Of a DNA stretch of 29,239 nt, positions 17,384-25,710 are shown one piece after another (position 1 is the stretch's first letter; each line of letters opens with the position of its first letter). The stretch is from a virus, in IMG/VR virus record IMGVR_UViG_3300030012_003425, positions 1 through 29,239 of that record. One strand, written 5' to 3'. Under the pieces are notes generated by a model. The model worked only from the letters and a program-made list of their open reading frames with translations, was not told the DNA's origin and did no database searches. Position numbers and translations under genes: made by a program.

Positions 17384-20300
17384 ATGCCTCAGAAAACGAA
17401 TCTAAATATAAATCCATTTTTCGATGACTTCGATAAAAATGATAATTTTTATCGTGTACTATTTAAACCTGGTTTTCCAGTTCAGGCAAGGGAATTAACG
17501 CAGTTACAATCTATACTGCAGAACCAGATAGAGTCTTTTGGTAGTCATATATTTAAAGAGGGATCAATGGTGATTCCTGGTAATATTAATTACAATGATG
17601 AATATAATTCTGTAAAAATAAATCCAGATCATTTAGGGATAGACGTTACTGTTTACAAAGACCAGTTAAAAGGTAAACGTCTTAGAGGTCAAACATCAGG
17701 TATAGTTGCAATCGTTAATGATTGTTATACACCATCTGATGATCCTCAATATACTGATGTTACTTTATACGTCAAATATGTACAATCAGGAACTGATAAT
17801 ACCATAGCGAGTTTTGAAAATGGTGAAATATTAATTACTGAGGACACATTTACTTACGGTAATACTACAATTTCATCTGGTGAAACTGTCGCTTCCTTAG
17901 TATCTGAAAATGCAACAGCAATAGGATCACTCGCTTCTGTGGGGCAGGGTGTATTCTTCATTAGGGGGATGTTTGTCGATGTTGCAACAAGTGATATAAT
18001 ATTAGACCCATATACAAATACACCATCATACAGAGTTGGTTTAACAATACTTGAAGAGATAGTATCAGCAAAAGATGATAAGTCACTTTATGATAATGCT
18101 AAGGGATTTTCAAATTTTGCAGCACCAGGTGCTGATAGACTTAAACTAAGTGCAATACTATCTAAAAAAGCACTCAATGATTATGATGATAAATCTTTTG
18201 TTGAATTACTTAGAGTTGATAATGGAGAGATTAAAAAATTACAGAACAAATCTAATTATAATTTAATTAGAGATTATTTTGCAAAGAGAACTTTTGATGA
18301 GTCTGGTAATTATTCTGTAGAAAATTTTAAGGTTGAAGTTAAAGAATTATTAAACAATCGTGAATCAAATGAAGGTGTATATTTTGAGGGACAACAAACT
18401 GAGCAGGGAAATATTCCGACTGAAGATCAAATGGCAGTTAAAGTATCTGCTGGAACTGCTTACGTTAAGGGATATGATATTGAAACTGTAGGAACAACTG
18501 TTTTAGATGTCGATAAACCTAGAGATGTTGAAAAAATTGAAGCATCTCAAGTTCCATTTGAATTTGGGACAAAATTTAAATTAAATAATGTTCATGGAAC
18601 ACCAGAAATAAAGGTGGGATCCACTTTGACTATAGATTTATATGATAAAAGGAGAGTCAATACAAGTGCTAGTGGAACAAAGATAGGTACAGCAAGAGTT
18701 TACACTCATAATTTAGCGGATGCACCTTATAAAAATGCCTCTACGGAACATGATCTTTATGTATACGACGTTCAAACATTTACAAATCTCGTTGTAAATT
18801 TAGCATTAAGTCCATTACAATGTCCTGCTACATCATTTGTAAAAGGTGTAAGTAGCGGTGCAACTGGATTTGTGGAAACAACAGTTAGTAACTCTACTAC
18901 TGTACAACTAACTCAAACATCAGGAACATTTATATCAGGTGAGCAAATTATAATTAATGGTGATGATTCATTAGTTAGATCAATACAGTCTGTGAAAATA
19001 AACAGTGTGCGTGATGTTAAATCTGTTCATCAAGCAACTGCTAGTTTATCTGGATTTAGTGTGAATTTTGGTGGAGATGTTGTTTTACAAAAAACACAAC
19101 TTAAGGGATTAAGTATCACTGATCAAGTTCAAATAGCAACAAATGGTGTTGTTACGAGTCCAAAATCAAAAATAATTGCAAGTTTAAAGGTAGGAGATAT
19201 AATAAAGTACCCAGTTGCTGGTCAGGCAGTTGAAAGTTTTAATCGTGTCGAAAGTGTTGGTGTTACTACAGCAAAAGTTGAGGCAGTAACAGATGTTACT
19301 GGCGTATGTGAAGGTGGATTACCAAGTGCATCAGTTCTCACTAATATCACAGTTGGATCACCAATAGTTTCAGAAAATGGTGGTTTATTTGCTAAAATAG
19401 ATGATGATAATATTTCGACATTAAATTTGGGAGCATCTAATCTACTTGTTACCGAACAAATTACAGGACAATCAACAAACGCTACCACTGGTGAAATGAA
19501 TATTGCATCAAGTGCTTTAAGTGGTATTACAAGTTCTTTATTTGAAGTTTTCGATGCTGAGAGATATTATGTATCATATAGTGGTGGTGGAATTGAAGAT
19601 TTAACATCTGATCAAGTAACTTTAGTCAATGGTGGAGATTCTGTTAAATTTACAGGTTTAACTATTGGTCAATCTAATGTTGTTGTAAATACGACTGTTA
19701 AAAAATTAGGTATCCAGCATAAAAAGAAAGAATTTATAAGAAGTGAAAAAATTACCATAAATGGAACAGTGTCTGCGGCATCAACTGCAATAAGTGGATT
19801 GTCAACTAGCACATATTTTGGAACAAGAGTAGAGGATAGTTCCATATCTCTAAATGTTCCTGATGTGGTAGAGATAGTAGGTATATATGAATCATTAAAT
19901 ACATCTGCACCAACTTTAGACTCATTAACATTTCCTACAGGGTTAAATTTAGATACATCATCAATATTAGGTGAGAAAGTTATCGGATCAACTAGTGGAG
20001 CAGTTGCTCAAATAGTCACTAGATCATCTGCAACAAAAATTGAAATATCTCATCTTAATTCATCACGTTTCACTGTGGGTGAAATCGTTAATTTTCAAGA
20101 GTCAAATATCGCCTCGATAGTTCAAGTAGTCGATAATGGTAATTTTCAAGATATAACTCAAGAATATGATCTTGATAAGGGACAAAGAGATCAATTCTAT
20201 GATTATGCTAGAATAGTAAGTAAAAATAATTATAAACCATCAAGACAAGTTCTTGTAATATTCAACTGGTTTGATGTCCCAAGTAATGATACTGGTGATG

Positions 20301-23300
20301 TATTTACAGTAGATTCATATCCTGCTGGATCATTTAAGGAAGATATTCCATTGTTACCTTCAGGTATAAGGGCATCAGATACACTTGATTTTAGACCAAG
20401 AGTACAAAGATTTACTGCAAGTAATGCATCACCATTCGCTTTTGCAAGTAGAGATTTTTCATCAACGACTAATCCAAGTTTAATAGTAACTCCAGAGGAA
20501 AGTTCATTAGTTGGTTATGAATATTATCTTCCTAGAATTGATAAAGTTGTTATTGGTAAAAATGGTGTAATAAGTGTTGTTAAAGGTGTATCTTCTGAGG
20601 AACCAAAAATTCCAATAAACGTTGAAGATGCAATGGATATTGCAATTATTGAACTTCCAGCGTATCTCTATAATGCAGATGATGCAAAAGTGATACCTAT
20701 TGATAATCGTAGATATACGATGAGAGATATTGGTAAACTAGAAGATAGAATTGAAAATCTTGAAGTAGTTACATCACTTTCTTTACTTGAACTTGATACT
20801 AAAACATTCCAAGTCAGAGATATTGATAATCTTGATAGATTTAAGTCTGGTTTCTTTGTCGATGATTTTAGAGATAATAATCGTCAAGATTCCTCTACAA
20901 CTGGAAGCACTTTAACTGATGATGGCGAGTTTGCATCACCCATAGATTTTTATTCAATATCACCCGAAATTGCACTTGAACCATCAATTAACATTGATAC
21001 CGCTGATTTTAAGGCAAATCTTGAATTACTAGATTCTAATGTACAAAAAACTGGTGATCATGTAACTTTAAGTTATACAGAAAAAGATTGGATTGAGCAA
21101 CCACTAGCATCAAGAGTAGAAAATGTTAACCCATTTAATATGGTTGATTTTTCAGGATCAGTTGTATTAGATCCCTCCTCTGACTCATGGGTTAGAAACA
21201 TATATGTTGATGGTGGAACTAGGAGAATAACAGGTGGATTTGATGGTACATTCATAGAAAGTATCAAAACATCAAGTGCTCCTGATACTCATATCAGATC
21301 TCGAAATGTTGCTTTTGAAGCAAAAGGATTTAGACCATTGGGTAGACAATATGCATTCTTTGATGGATCAGCAGGAATAGATGTAGTTCCTAAATTAATT
21401 GAAATTACAATGACCTCTGGTACATTTGTGATTGGTGAAACTGTTAAAGGTTTTGTTGGTTCATCGCACTTATTCAGTGCAAGAGCATATGCACCTAATC
21501 ACAAAACTGGACCTGGTGCAAGTCCTGAAACAACATATTCTTTAAATCCATATGATAGAAGTGTTAATCTTCCTGCAGTTTATTCATCATCATCTACTAT
21601 ATTAAATGTGGATGTAAATTCATTAGTTGATGAAGTTTTAGGTAAATATTTTGGATTTGTTACTGAGGGTATGATTCTTCTTGGAGAGACAAGTGGTGCA
21701 CAAGCAAAAGTTGCAAGTGTAAAACTAATACCTGATACATTTGGAGATTTATCAGGATCATTCTTCTTTAGAGATCCGTTTAGTAATCCACTTCCACCAT
21801 TGAGATTTACTACAGGAACAAAAACATTTAAACTTACATCAAGTGCAACAAATGCAAAAAGATTAAAAGGTAGTTTAATTATAAGTTCTGGTGAAACAAC
21901 ATATGAGGCAAATGGTGTTGTAGATACTATCACACAAACTGAAGTCATAGTAAGAAGACCACCTGAACCAGAAGACTGTGATCCATTAGCACAATCATTT
22001 ACTGTTGATGAGACTGGTGCATTTTTAACTGCAGTAGATTTATATTTTGCAAGTGTTGATCCATCTCAAAAAGTAAGAGTTCAAATTAGAACAGTCGAAC
22101 TAGGAACTCCAACTCTTAGATTAGCAGCAGATCACGCACAGGTTGATTTGGAACCATCACAAATAACAACATCAACTGATGGTACAGTCGCTACTAAAGT
22201 TACCTTCCCCTCACCAATATATCTTGAATCTGATACAGAATATGCAGTCGTAGTTCTAGCACCTACATCAAATCTATATGAATTATGGGTTGCTAGAATG
22301 GGTGAGAGGACTGTTAATACAACCACTCTACCAGACGCAGAAAGTGTGATAGTGACTAAACAATATATTGGTGGTAGTTTATTTAAATCACAAAATGGAA
22401 CCATATGGACTGCAAGTCAGTTTGAGGACATGAAATTTAAACTTTATAAGTGTAATTTCAGTTCAACAGCAGGAACTGCATTCTTCTATAATCCAAAACA
22501 AGATATAGATAGCAACACATCTATACTACCTAATGATCCAATTAAAACATTACCACGTAAATTGAAAGTTGTAATTAGTAACACAACTGTGATGAATAAT
22601 ATTCTGATACCTGGTGCAAAAGTAAGTGATGAAACTGCATCAACAGCGATTACAGGTATTGTTGAGAATGCAGGTGGTACAGCAAGTGCAATGACCAAGA
22701 CAAATGTAGGTGTTGGTTATTCACAAGGAACATATGCTGCAGTTCCCTTATATAATATTACAGGATCTGGATCAGGTGCTACTGCAAATATTGTAATTAA
22801 TGCCCAAGGTGAAATTAATGCAGATCCATCAAGTATCAGTGGTGGTTCTGGTTATGTACTGGGTGATGTATTAGGGTTAACCACTAGTACTATGGTTAAA
22901 GGTTCAGGAGCACAAATAACAGTTACAGGATTATCTAACAGAAACACACTTTATCTCACAAATGTACAAGGCCAAGAATTTACTGCGGGTCGCCCTCTTG
23001 TTGTATACAATGGTAGTAGTGCTGTGGCTATGGCTGGTACTACTATTACAAGTTCAGTTGTCGTAAATGATCTTTTTGAAGGAAATGTAATTGAGGTTGG
23101 TCAATTCAGTCATGGTATGCATGCGGACAATAATGTATTAACATTGTCTGGAATAAAACCAAATACAGCACCCACCACTTTAGCAACAGCATTAGGAAGA
23201 AACGATGTGACTATATCAGTCGCAGATACTACAGGATTTAATTTCCAGAGTGGAATTCACACAACATCTGGATTTGTCCAAATAAATGGTGAAATTATCT

Positions 23301-24418
23301 TCTATAATTCAATCACTGCTGGTGTATCACCTGCAGGAACACTTGGAATTTCATCAAGGGGTGTTGACTCGATACAACGTGCACATGATGTTAATACTCA
23401 AGTATTCTCTTATGAATTGAATGGTATTCCTCTAAACAGAATTAATACAACTCATAATCTACCATCAAGCACTTTACTCAAATCTGAGAGAGATCTTGAT
23501 AAGTATCATTTACAGATACTTAGAGGAGATAGAGCAACTGGTGATGATCAATTAAGTTTTTCAGATGAAAATCAGGTGGGAGGATCAGGTGCTAAAGGAA
23601 CAAGAAACGTACAATTTAATACAATAATACCTACATTTAATGTGATTACACCTGGAGACGGTTCAACAATATCTGCTCAAACACGAACAGTATCTGGAAC
23701 AAGTGCAGGTGGATCTGAGGTATCATTCTTAGATCAGGGATTTGAGGATGTATCAATTAATAACTCAAATAACTTAACTACACCTAGAATAGTTGCATCA
23801 GAGAGAAATGAAACCACTAGATTAACTTCTTTACCTAAGAATAAATCTCTTACTGTAGGATTAACACTAAATTCAACAGATTCTAATTTATCACCGATGG
23901 TGAATGTTGTAAATGGATCTGCAATTATATTAGGTAGAAATCGTCTTAATAATCCAATAACAGATTATGCCTTTGACGGTAGAGTCAATCTTGAAGAGGA
24001 TGATCCACATTCATCTACATACGTAAGTAACAAGGTAAGTCTCAAGCAACCAGCAACATCACTTAAAGTATTAGTGGGTGCCTTTAAACATTCATCTGCA
24101 GATTTTAGAGTCTTATATAAATTAACTCGTACTGACTCTAACAACGTAGAGCAAGCATTTGAACTATTTCCTGGTTTTGATAATTTAAGAGATTCTGATG
24201 GTGATGGATTTGGAGATGAGGTTCTTAATTCAAATAATAATAGTGGAAGACCTGATGCTTTTGTGAGATCAAGTGCAGATGGTGAATTTAATGAGTATCA
24301 ATTTAGTATTGATGAATTAGAACAATTTACAGGATTCCAAATTAAGATTGTTATGAGCGGAACAAATGAGGCAAAAGCACCTCGTTTCAAAGATCTAAGA
24401 GTTATCGCATTAGCATAA
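17384..24418 (+). CDS. 2344-aa DUF4815-like tail/baseplate structural protein
   Basis: The N-terminus (NLNINPFFDDFDKNDNFYRV from residue 6, then FPVQARELTQLQSILQNQIE at 31-50 and FGSHIFKEGSMVIPG) is the signature of the DUF4815 family, found in large tail-associated proteins of T4-like marine phages. Other conserved stretches are VSAGTAYVKGYDIETVGTTV near 357, VIPIDNRRYTMRDIGKLEDR near 1103, and CDPLAQSFTVDETGAFLTAV near 1530. There is a GxGY module at about 1770-1830, and a Ca-binding-type loop DSDGDGFGDE at 2270-2279. The gene occupies the place of T4 gp9-gp12, so it probably forms peripheral baseplate or proximal fibre parts; this is inference from order. Only 3 nt separate it from gp8. 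Its stop codon shares one base with the start of a 28-codon ORF (TAATG). Confidence 0.88.
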   Translation: MPQKTNLNINPFFDDFDKNDNFYRVLFKPGFPVQARELTQLQSILQNQIESFGSHIFKEGSMVIPGNINYNDEYNSVKINPDHLGIDVTVYKDQLKGKRLRGQTSGIVAIVNDCYTPSDDPQYTDVTLYVKYVQSGTDNTIASFENGEILITEDTFTYGNTTISSGETVASLVSENATAIGSLASVGQGVFFIRGMFVDVATSDIILDPYTNTPSYRVGLTILEEIVSAKDDKSLYDNAKGFSNFAAPGADRLKLSAILSKKALNDYDDKSFVELLRVDNGEIKKLQNKSNYNLIRDYFAKRTFDESGNYSVENFKVEVKELLNNRESNEGVYFEGQQTEQGNIPTEDQMAVKVSAGTAYVKGYDIETVGTTVLDVDKPRDVEKIEASQVPFEFGTKFKLNNVHGTPEIKVGSTLTIDLYDKRRVNTSASGTKIGTARVYTHNLADAPYKNASTEHDLYVYDVQTFTNLVVNLALSPLQCPATSFVKGVSSGATGFVETTVSNSTTVQLTQTSGTFISGEQIIINGDDSLVRSIQSVKINSVRDVKSVHQATASLSGFSVNFGGDVVLQKTQLKGLSITDQVQIATNGVVTSPKSKIIASLKVGDIIKYPVAGQAVESFNRVESVGVTTAKVEAVTDVTGVCEGGLPSASVLTNITVGSPIVSENGGLFAKIDDDNISTLNLGASNLLVTEQITGQSTNATTGEMNIASSALSGITSSLFEVFDAERYYVSYSGGGIEDLTSDQVTLVNGGDSVKFTGLTIGQSNVVVNTTVKKLGIQHKKKEFIRSEKITINGTVSAASTAISGLSTSTYFGTRVEDSSISLNVPDVVEIVGIYESLNTSAPTLDSLTFPTGLNLDTSSILGEKVIGSTSGAVAQIVTRSSATKIEISHLNSSRFTVGEIVNFQESNIASIVQVVDNGNFQDITQEYDLDKGQRDQFYDYARIVSKNNYKPSRQVLVIFNWFDVPSNDTGDVFTVDSYPAGSFKEDIPLLPSGIRASDTLDFRPRVQRFTASNASPFAFASRDFSSTTNPSLIVTPEESSLVGYEYYLPRIDKVVIGKNGVISVVKGVSSEEPKIPINVEDAMDIAIIELPAYLYNADDAKVIPIDNRRYTMRDIGKLEDRIENLEVVTSLSLLELDTKTFQVRDIDNLDRFKSGFFVDDFRDNNRQDSSTTGSTLTDDGEFASPIDFYSISPEIALEPSINIDTADFKANLELLDSNVQKTGDHVTLSYTEKDWIEQPLASRVENVNPFNMVDFSGSVVLDPSSDSWVRNIYVDGGTRRITGGFDGTFIESIKTSSAPDTHIRSRNVAFEAKGFRPLGRQYAFFDGSAGIDVVPKLIEITMTSGTFVIGETVKGFVGSSHLFSARAYAPNHKTGPGASPETTYSLNPYDRSVNLPAVYSSSSTILNVDVNSLVDEVLGKYFGFVTEGMILLGETSGAQAKVASVKLIPDTFGDLSGSFFFRDPFSNPLPPLRFTTGTKTFKLTSSATNAKRLKGSLIISSGETTYEANGVVDTITQTEVIVRRPPEPEDCDPLAQSFTVDETGAFLTAVDLYFASVDPSQKVRVQIRTVELGTPTLRLAADHAQVDLEPSQITTSTDGTVATKVTFPSPIYLESDTEYAVVVLAPTSNLYELWVARMGERTVNTTTLPDAESVIVTKQYIGGSLFKSQNGTIWTASQFEDMKFKLYKCNFSSTAGTAFFYNPKQDIDSNTSILPNDPIKTLPRKLKVVISNTTVMNNILIPGAKVSDETASTAITGIVENAGGTASAMTKTNVGVGYSQGTYAAVPLYNITGSGSGATANIVINAQGEINADPSSISGGSGYVLGDVLGLTTSTMVKGSGAQITVTGLSNRNTLYLTNVQGQEFTAGRPLVVYNGSSAVAMAGTTITSSVVVNDLFEGNVIEVGQFSHGMHADNNVLTLSGIKPNTAPTTLATALGRNDVTISVADTTGFNFQSGIHTTSGFVQINGEIIFYNSITAGVSPAGTLGISSRGVDSIQRAHDVNTQVFSYELNGIPLNRINTTHNLPSSTLLKSERDLDKYHLQILRGDRATGDDQLSFSDENQVGGSGAKGTRNVQFNTIIPTFNVITPGDGSTISAQTRTVSGTSAGGSEVSFLDQGFEDVSINNSNNLTTPRIVASERNETTRLTSLPKNKSLTVGLTLNSTDSNLSPMVNVVNGSAIILGRNRLNNPITDYAFDGRVNLEEDDPHSSTYVSNKVSLKQPATSLKVLVGAFKHSSADFRVLYKLTRTDSNNVEQAFELFPGFDNLRDSDGDGFGDEVLNSNNNSGRPDAFVRSSADGEFNEYQFSIDELEQFTGFQIKIVMSGTNEAKAPRFKDLRVIALA

Positions 24419-24504
24419 TGAAAAAACACATTCCCCTAAGTTTTGTTCCAAAAATATTCTGGTGTGCTCTCTTTTTGAGCATATCAATTAGCGTAGCATC
24501 ATGA
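24418..24504 (+). CDS. 28-aa putative membrane peptide, coupled at both ends
   Basis: This small ORF starts at an ATG that shares its A with the stop of the 2344-aa gene (TAATG) and ends in a TGA that overlaps the ATG of the next gene (ATGA). It therefore fills what would otherwise be an 82-nt gap in an otherwise gapless operon. The peptide is basic at the N-terminus (MKKHIP) and then hydrophobic (IFWCALFLSISISVAS, residues 13-28), the profile of a single membrane span or a signal-like peptide. No ribosome-binding site precedes it, so translation would depend on re-initiation. No homologue is known to me. It could be a real micro-protein or a chance frame in a spacer; the double overlap is the main argument for it. 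Confidence 0.42.
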   Translation: MKKHIPLSFVPKIFWCALFLSISISVAS

Positions 24505-24824
24505 AAACATTTAAACATTTCCAAGAGGATCAATCTAAAAATCCATTCATAGATCAAAAAACAGGAAGACAAAATCCTGGTGTTTATGGGCATAATCCAC
24601 CTATTCATAAATTAGCAAGTGGAAATAAATATACTAATGATATTTTAGATAGAGATGGTACTAAAGAATTAGATCAGTATCTTCAAGAACCAGAAGTGAT
24701 GAAATTTTTTAGAGATAATGATAATAGAATCAGATCAACTACAGAGGGTCCTAGTGGTGTAAAAACAAAATATTACACAAACAAATTTGTAGTATCTAAA
24801 AAAGGAACCTTACCAAGAGGATGA
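24501..24824 (+). CDS. 107-aa protein with capsid-targeting-like N-terminus
   Basis: I do not recognise the body of this protein. It is small, polar and charged, with no membrane segment, and rich in Asn, Asp, Lys and Gly (for example NPFIDQKTGRQNPGVYGHNP). The first ten residues, MKTFKHFQED, resemble the MKT(F/Y)xxFxxE capsid-targeting peptide of T4 internal proteins, which is cut off by the prohead protease gp21 after Glu. Many T4-like marine phage proteins start this way. If that is right, the product would be packed into the prohead, which is unusual among tail genes. Its ATG overlaps the stop of the mini-ORF, and its own stop overlaps the next start (ATGA at 24821). Function unknown. Confidence 0.8.
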   Translation: MKTFKHFQEDQSKNPFIDQKTGRQNPGVYGHNPPIHKLASGNKYTNDILDRDGTKELDQYLQEPEVMKFFRDNDNRIRSTTEGPSGVKTKYYTNKFVVSKKGTLPRG

Positions 24825-25012
24825 TACCAGTAGAAGGACATAAACATCTATACCGTGAAGAATCAGGTGCAATTGTAAACACCGATACGAACGGTTATGC
24901 AAACTATATGAAAGCGAAGAATACTAAACTAACTGAGAAGAGAGAACTTAATGATCTCAGAAAGGAACTTGATGACTTAAAAAATCAGTTAAGACAACTT
25001 TTAGATAGATAA
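24821..25012 (+). CDS. 63-aa coiled-coil protein, conserved-type small virion protein
   Basis: The start is fixed by a 4-nt overlap with the previous gene (ATGA) and by AAGAGG directly upstream. Residues 1-30 (MIPVEGHKHLYREESGAIVN, then TDTNGYANYM) form a short conserved head of the kind seen in small proteins of many T4-like phages: GHxxLYRxxxxGAIxNxDxxxY. Residues 38-62 (TEKRELNDLRKELDDLKNQL, then RQLLD) are a clear heptad coiled coil. Such proteins are probably oligomeric structural or assembly factors, but I do not know a proven function. The last codons overlap a late promoter box for the next unit. Confidence 0.85.
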   Translation: MIPVEGHKHLYREESGAIVNTDTNGYANYMKAKNTKLTEKRELNDLRKELDDLKNQLRQLLDR

Positions 25013-25015
25013 ATA
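25008..25015 (+). promoter_or_regulatory. Late promoter -10 box (GATAAATA) overlapping a stop codon
   Basis: GATAAATA matches TATAAATA in 7 of 8 positions and contains the TAA stop of the 63-aa gene (25010-25012). There are 21 nt between it and the next ATG at 25037. A transcript from near 25021 would have a leader of about 16 nt with a weak GAG about 9 nt before the ATG. Confidence 0.6.
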
Positions 25016-25036
25016 ACTAAGATCGAGTGATTTGAT

Positions 25037-25384
25037 ATGGCGGTATACGTAACCAATCTGTTAATAAAAACTGGAACAACTTTTGATCAAGTATTTACGT
25101 TAGAAGACGGTGTGAGTAATTCACCCGTTAATTTAACTGGATTTGATGTTTCTGCTCAGATGCGAAAGCATCCTGGTGCAACAGGTGTGACTACATTTAC
25201 GTCATCAATTTTTGATGCTGTTGGAGGAAAAATACAAATCGGTCTAACAACTACACAAACTGCTGAGTTAAAACCAGGTAGACATGTGTATGATGTTATC
25301 ACTACTAACACTTCCACACCTAAAGTTATGGAGTGTGTTATTGAAGGTTCAGTTATTGTAACTAAAGGAGTCACACAAACCTAA
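25037..25384 (+). CDS. 115-aa beta-sandwich tail accessory protein
   Basis: The protein has the pattern of small Ig-like tail accessory proteins found next to fibre genes in many tailed phages. It has a Gly-Thr-Thr-Phe start (IKTGTTFDQVFTLEDG), then PVNLTGFDVSAQMRK at about 30-44, then GGKIQIGLTTTQTAELKPGR with HVYDVITTN at about 63-91, and a closing strand CVIEGSVIVTKGVTQT. The order (DLTG, QxR, GxIxLxLT, YDV, EGxVxVxxxVT) resembles the N-terminal domain of phage baseplate upper proteins, but the match is by pattern only. It lies 24 nt after the previous gene behind a late promoter box. Its stop overlaps the next start (TAATG), so the two are coupled. A role in attaching or decorating fibres is inferred. 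Confidence 0.82.
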   Translation: MAVYVTNLLIKTGTTFDQVFTLEDGVSNSPVNLTGFDVSAQMRKHPGATGVTTFTSSIFDAVGGKIQIGLTTTQTAELKPGRHVYDVITTNTSTPKVMECVIEGSVIVTKGVTQT

Positions 25385-25662
25385 TGGCGATTCGAGTATC
25401 TAGAATTAACAGAACAATCACTGTTAGATTGGGTGCATCAAGTGCCCAAAAAGTTGTTGCTTCAGAAAAAGCAGCGACTACCACTCTTTCAACACTTCAA
25501 GAACTTGAAAATGTACAAGATATTGATGTTACTGCAAGAGCAGATAGAACTTTGTTAATGTTTGATTCGTCCTCCCAAAAATACATACACGTTGATCCCG
25601 CACAAGTTGTTGACCTAGCAGATTCTACTGATGATGATGCTTATGATGCTGGAACGTTCTAA
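25384..25662 (+). CDS. 92-aa small fibre-associated protein ending in DAGTF
   Basis: The protein begins with a basic strand-rich segment (MAIRVSRINRTITVRLG) and continues with a module LQELENVQDIDVTARADRTL at about 38-57 then LMFDSSSQKYIHVDP. This pattern (ENVxDxDV...LMxDSxxxKYxHVxP) is a repeat unit I associate with fibre-like proteins of marine T4-like phages. The acidic end (DLADSTDDDAYDAGTF) resembles the last residues of the fibre gene downstream (DGGSF). It is translated by a TAATG overlap with the 115-aa gene. No enzyme motif is visible. A structural or fibre-attachment role is likely but not proven. Confidence 0.82.
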   Translation: MAIRVSRINRTITVRLGASSAQKVVASEKAATTTLSTLQELENVQDIDVTARADRTLLMFDSSSQKYIHVDPAQVVDLADSTDDDAYDAGTF

Positions 25663-25677
25663 TTAAACTAATATTAT

Positions 25678-25685
25678 AATAAATA
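25678..25685 (+). promoter_or_regulatory. Late promoter -10 box (AATAAATA)
   Basis: AATAAATA matches TATAAATA in 7 of 8 positions in the 48-nt AT-rich gap before the fibre gene, with 25 nt between the box and the ATG. The expected leader of about 20 nt contains AAAAGG at 25692-25697, a possible ribosome-binding site with long spacing. Confidence 0.55.
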
Positions 25686-25710
25686 ATAGTTAAAAGGTAA
25701 ATTTTAAACA

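Noticed and set aside
24463-24483. Hairpin TGTGCTC/GAGCATA as a terminator after the 2344-aa gene
   Set aside because: The stem is short with a G-U pair and no T-run follows; the T residues are in the loop. It lies within the 28-codon ORF.
24624-24631. AATAAATA as a sixth late promoter
   Set aside because: It is inside the 107-aa coding region and no start codon of a real gene lies 19-40 nt downstream.
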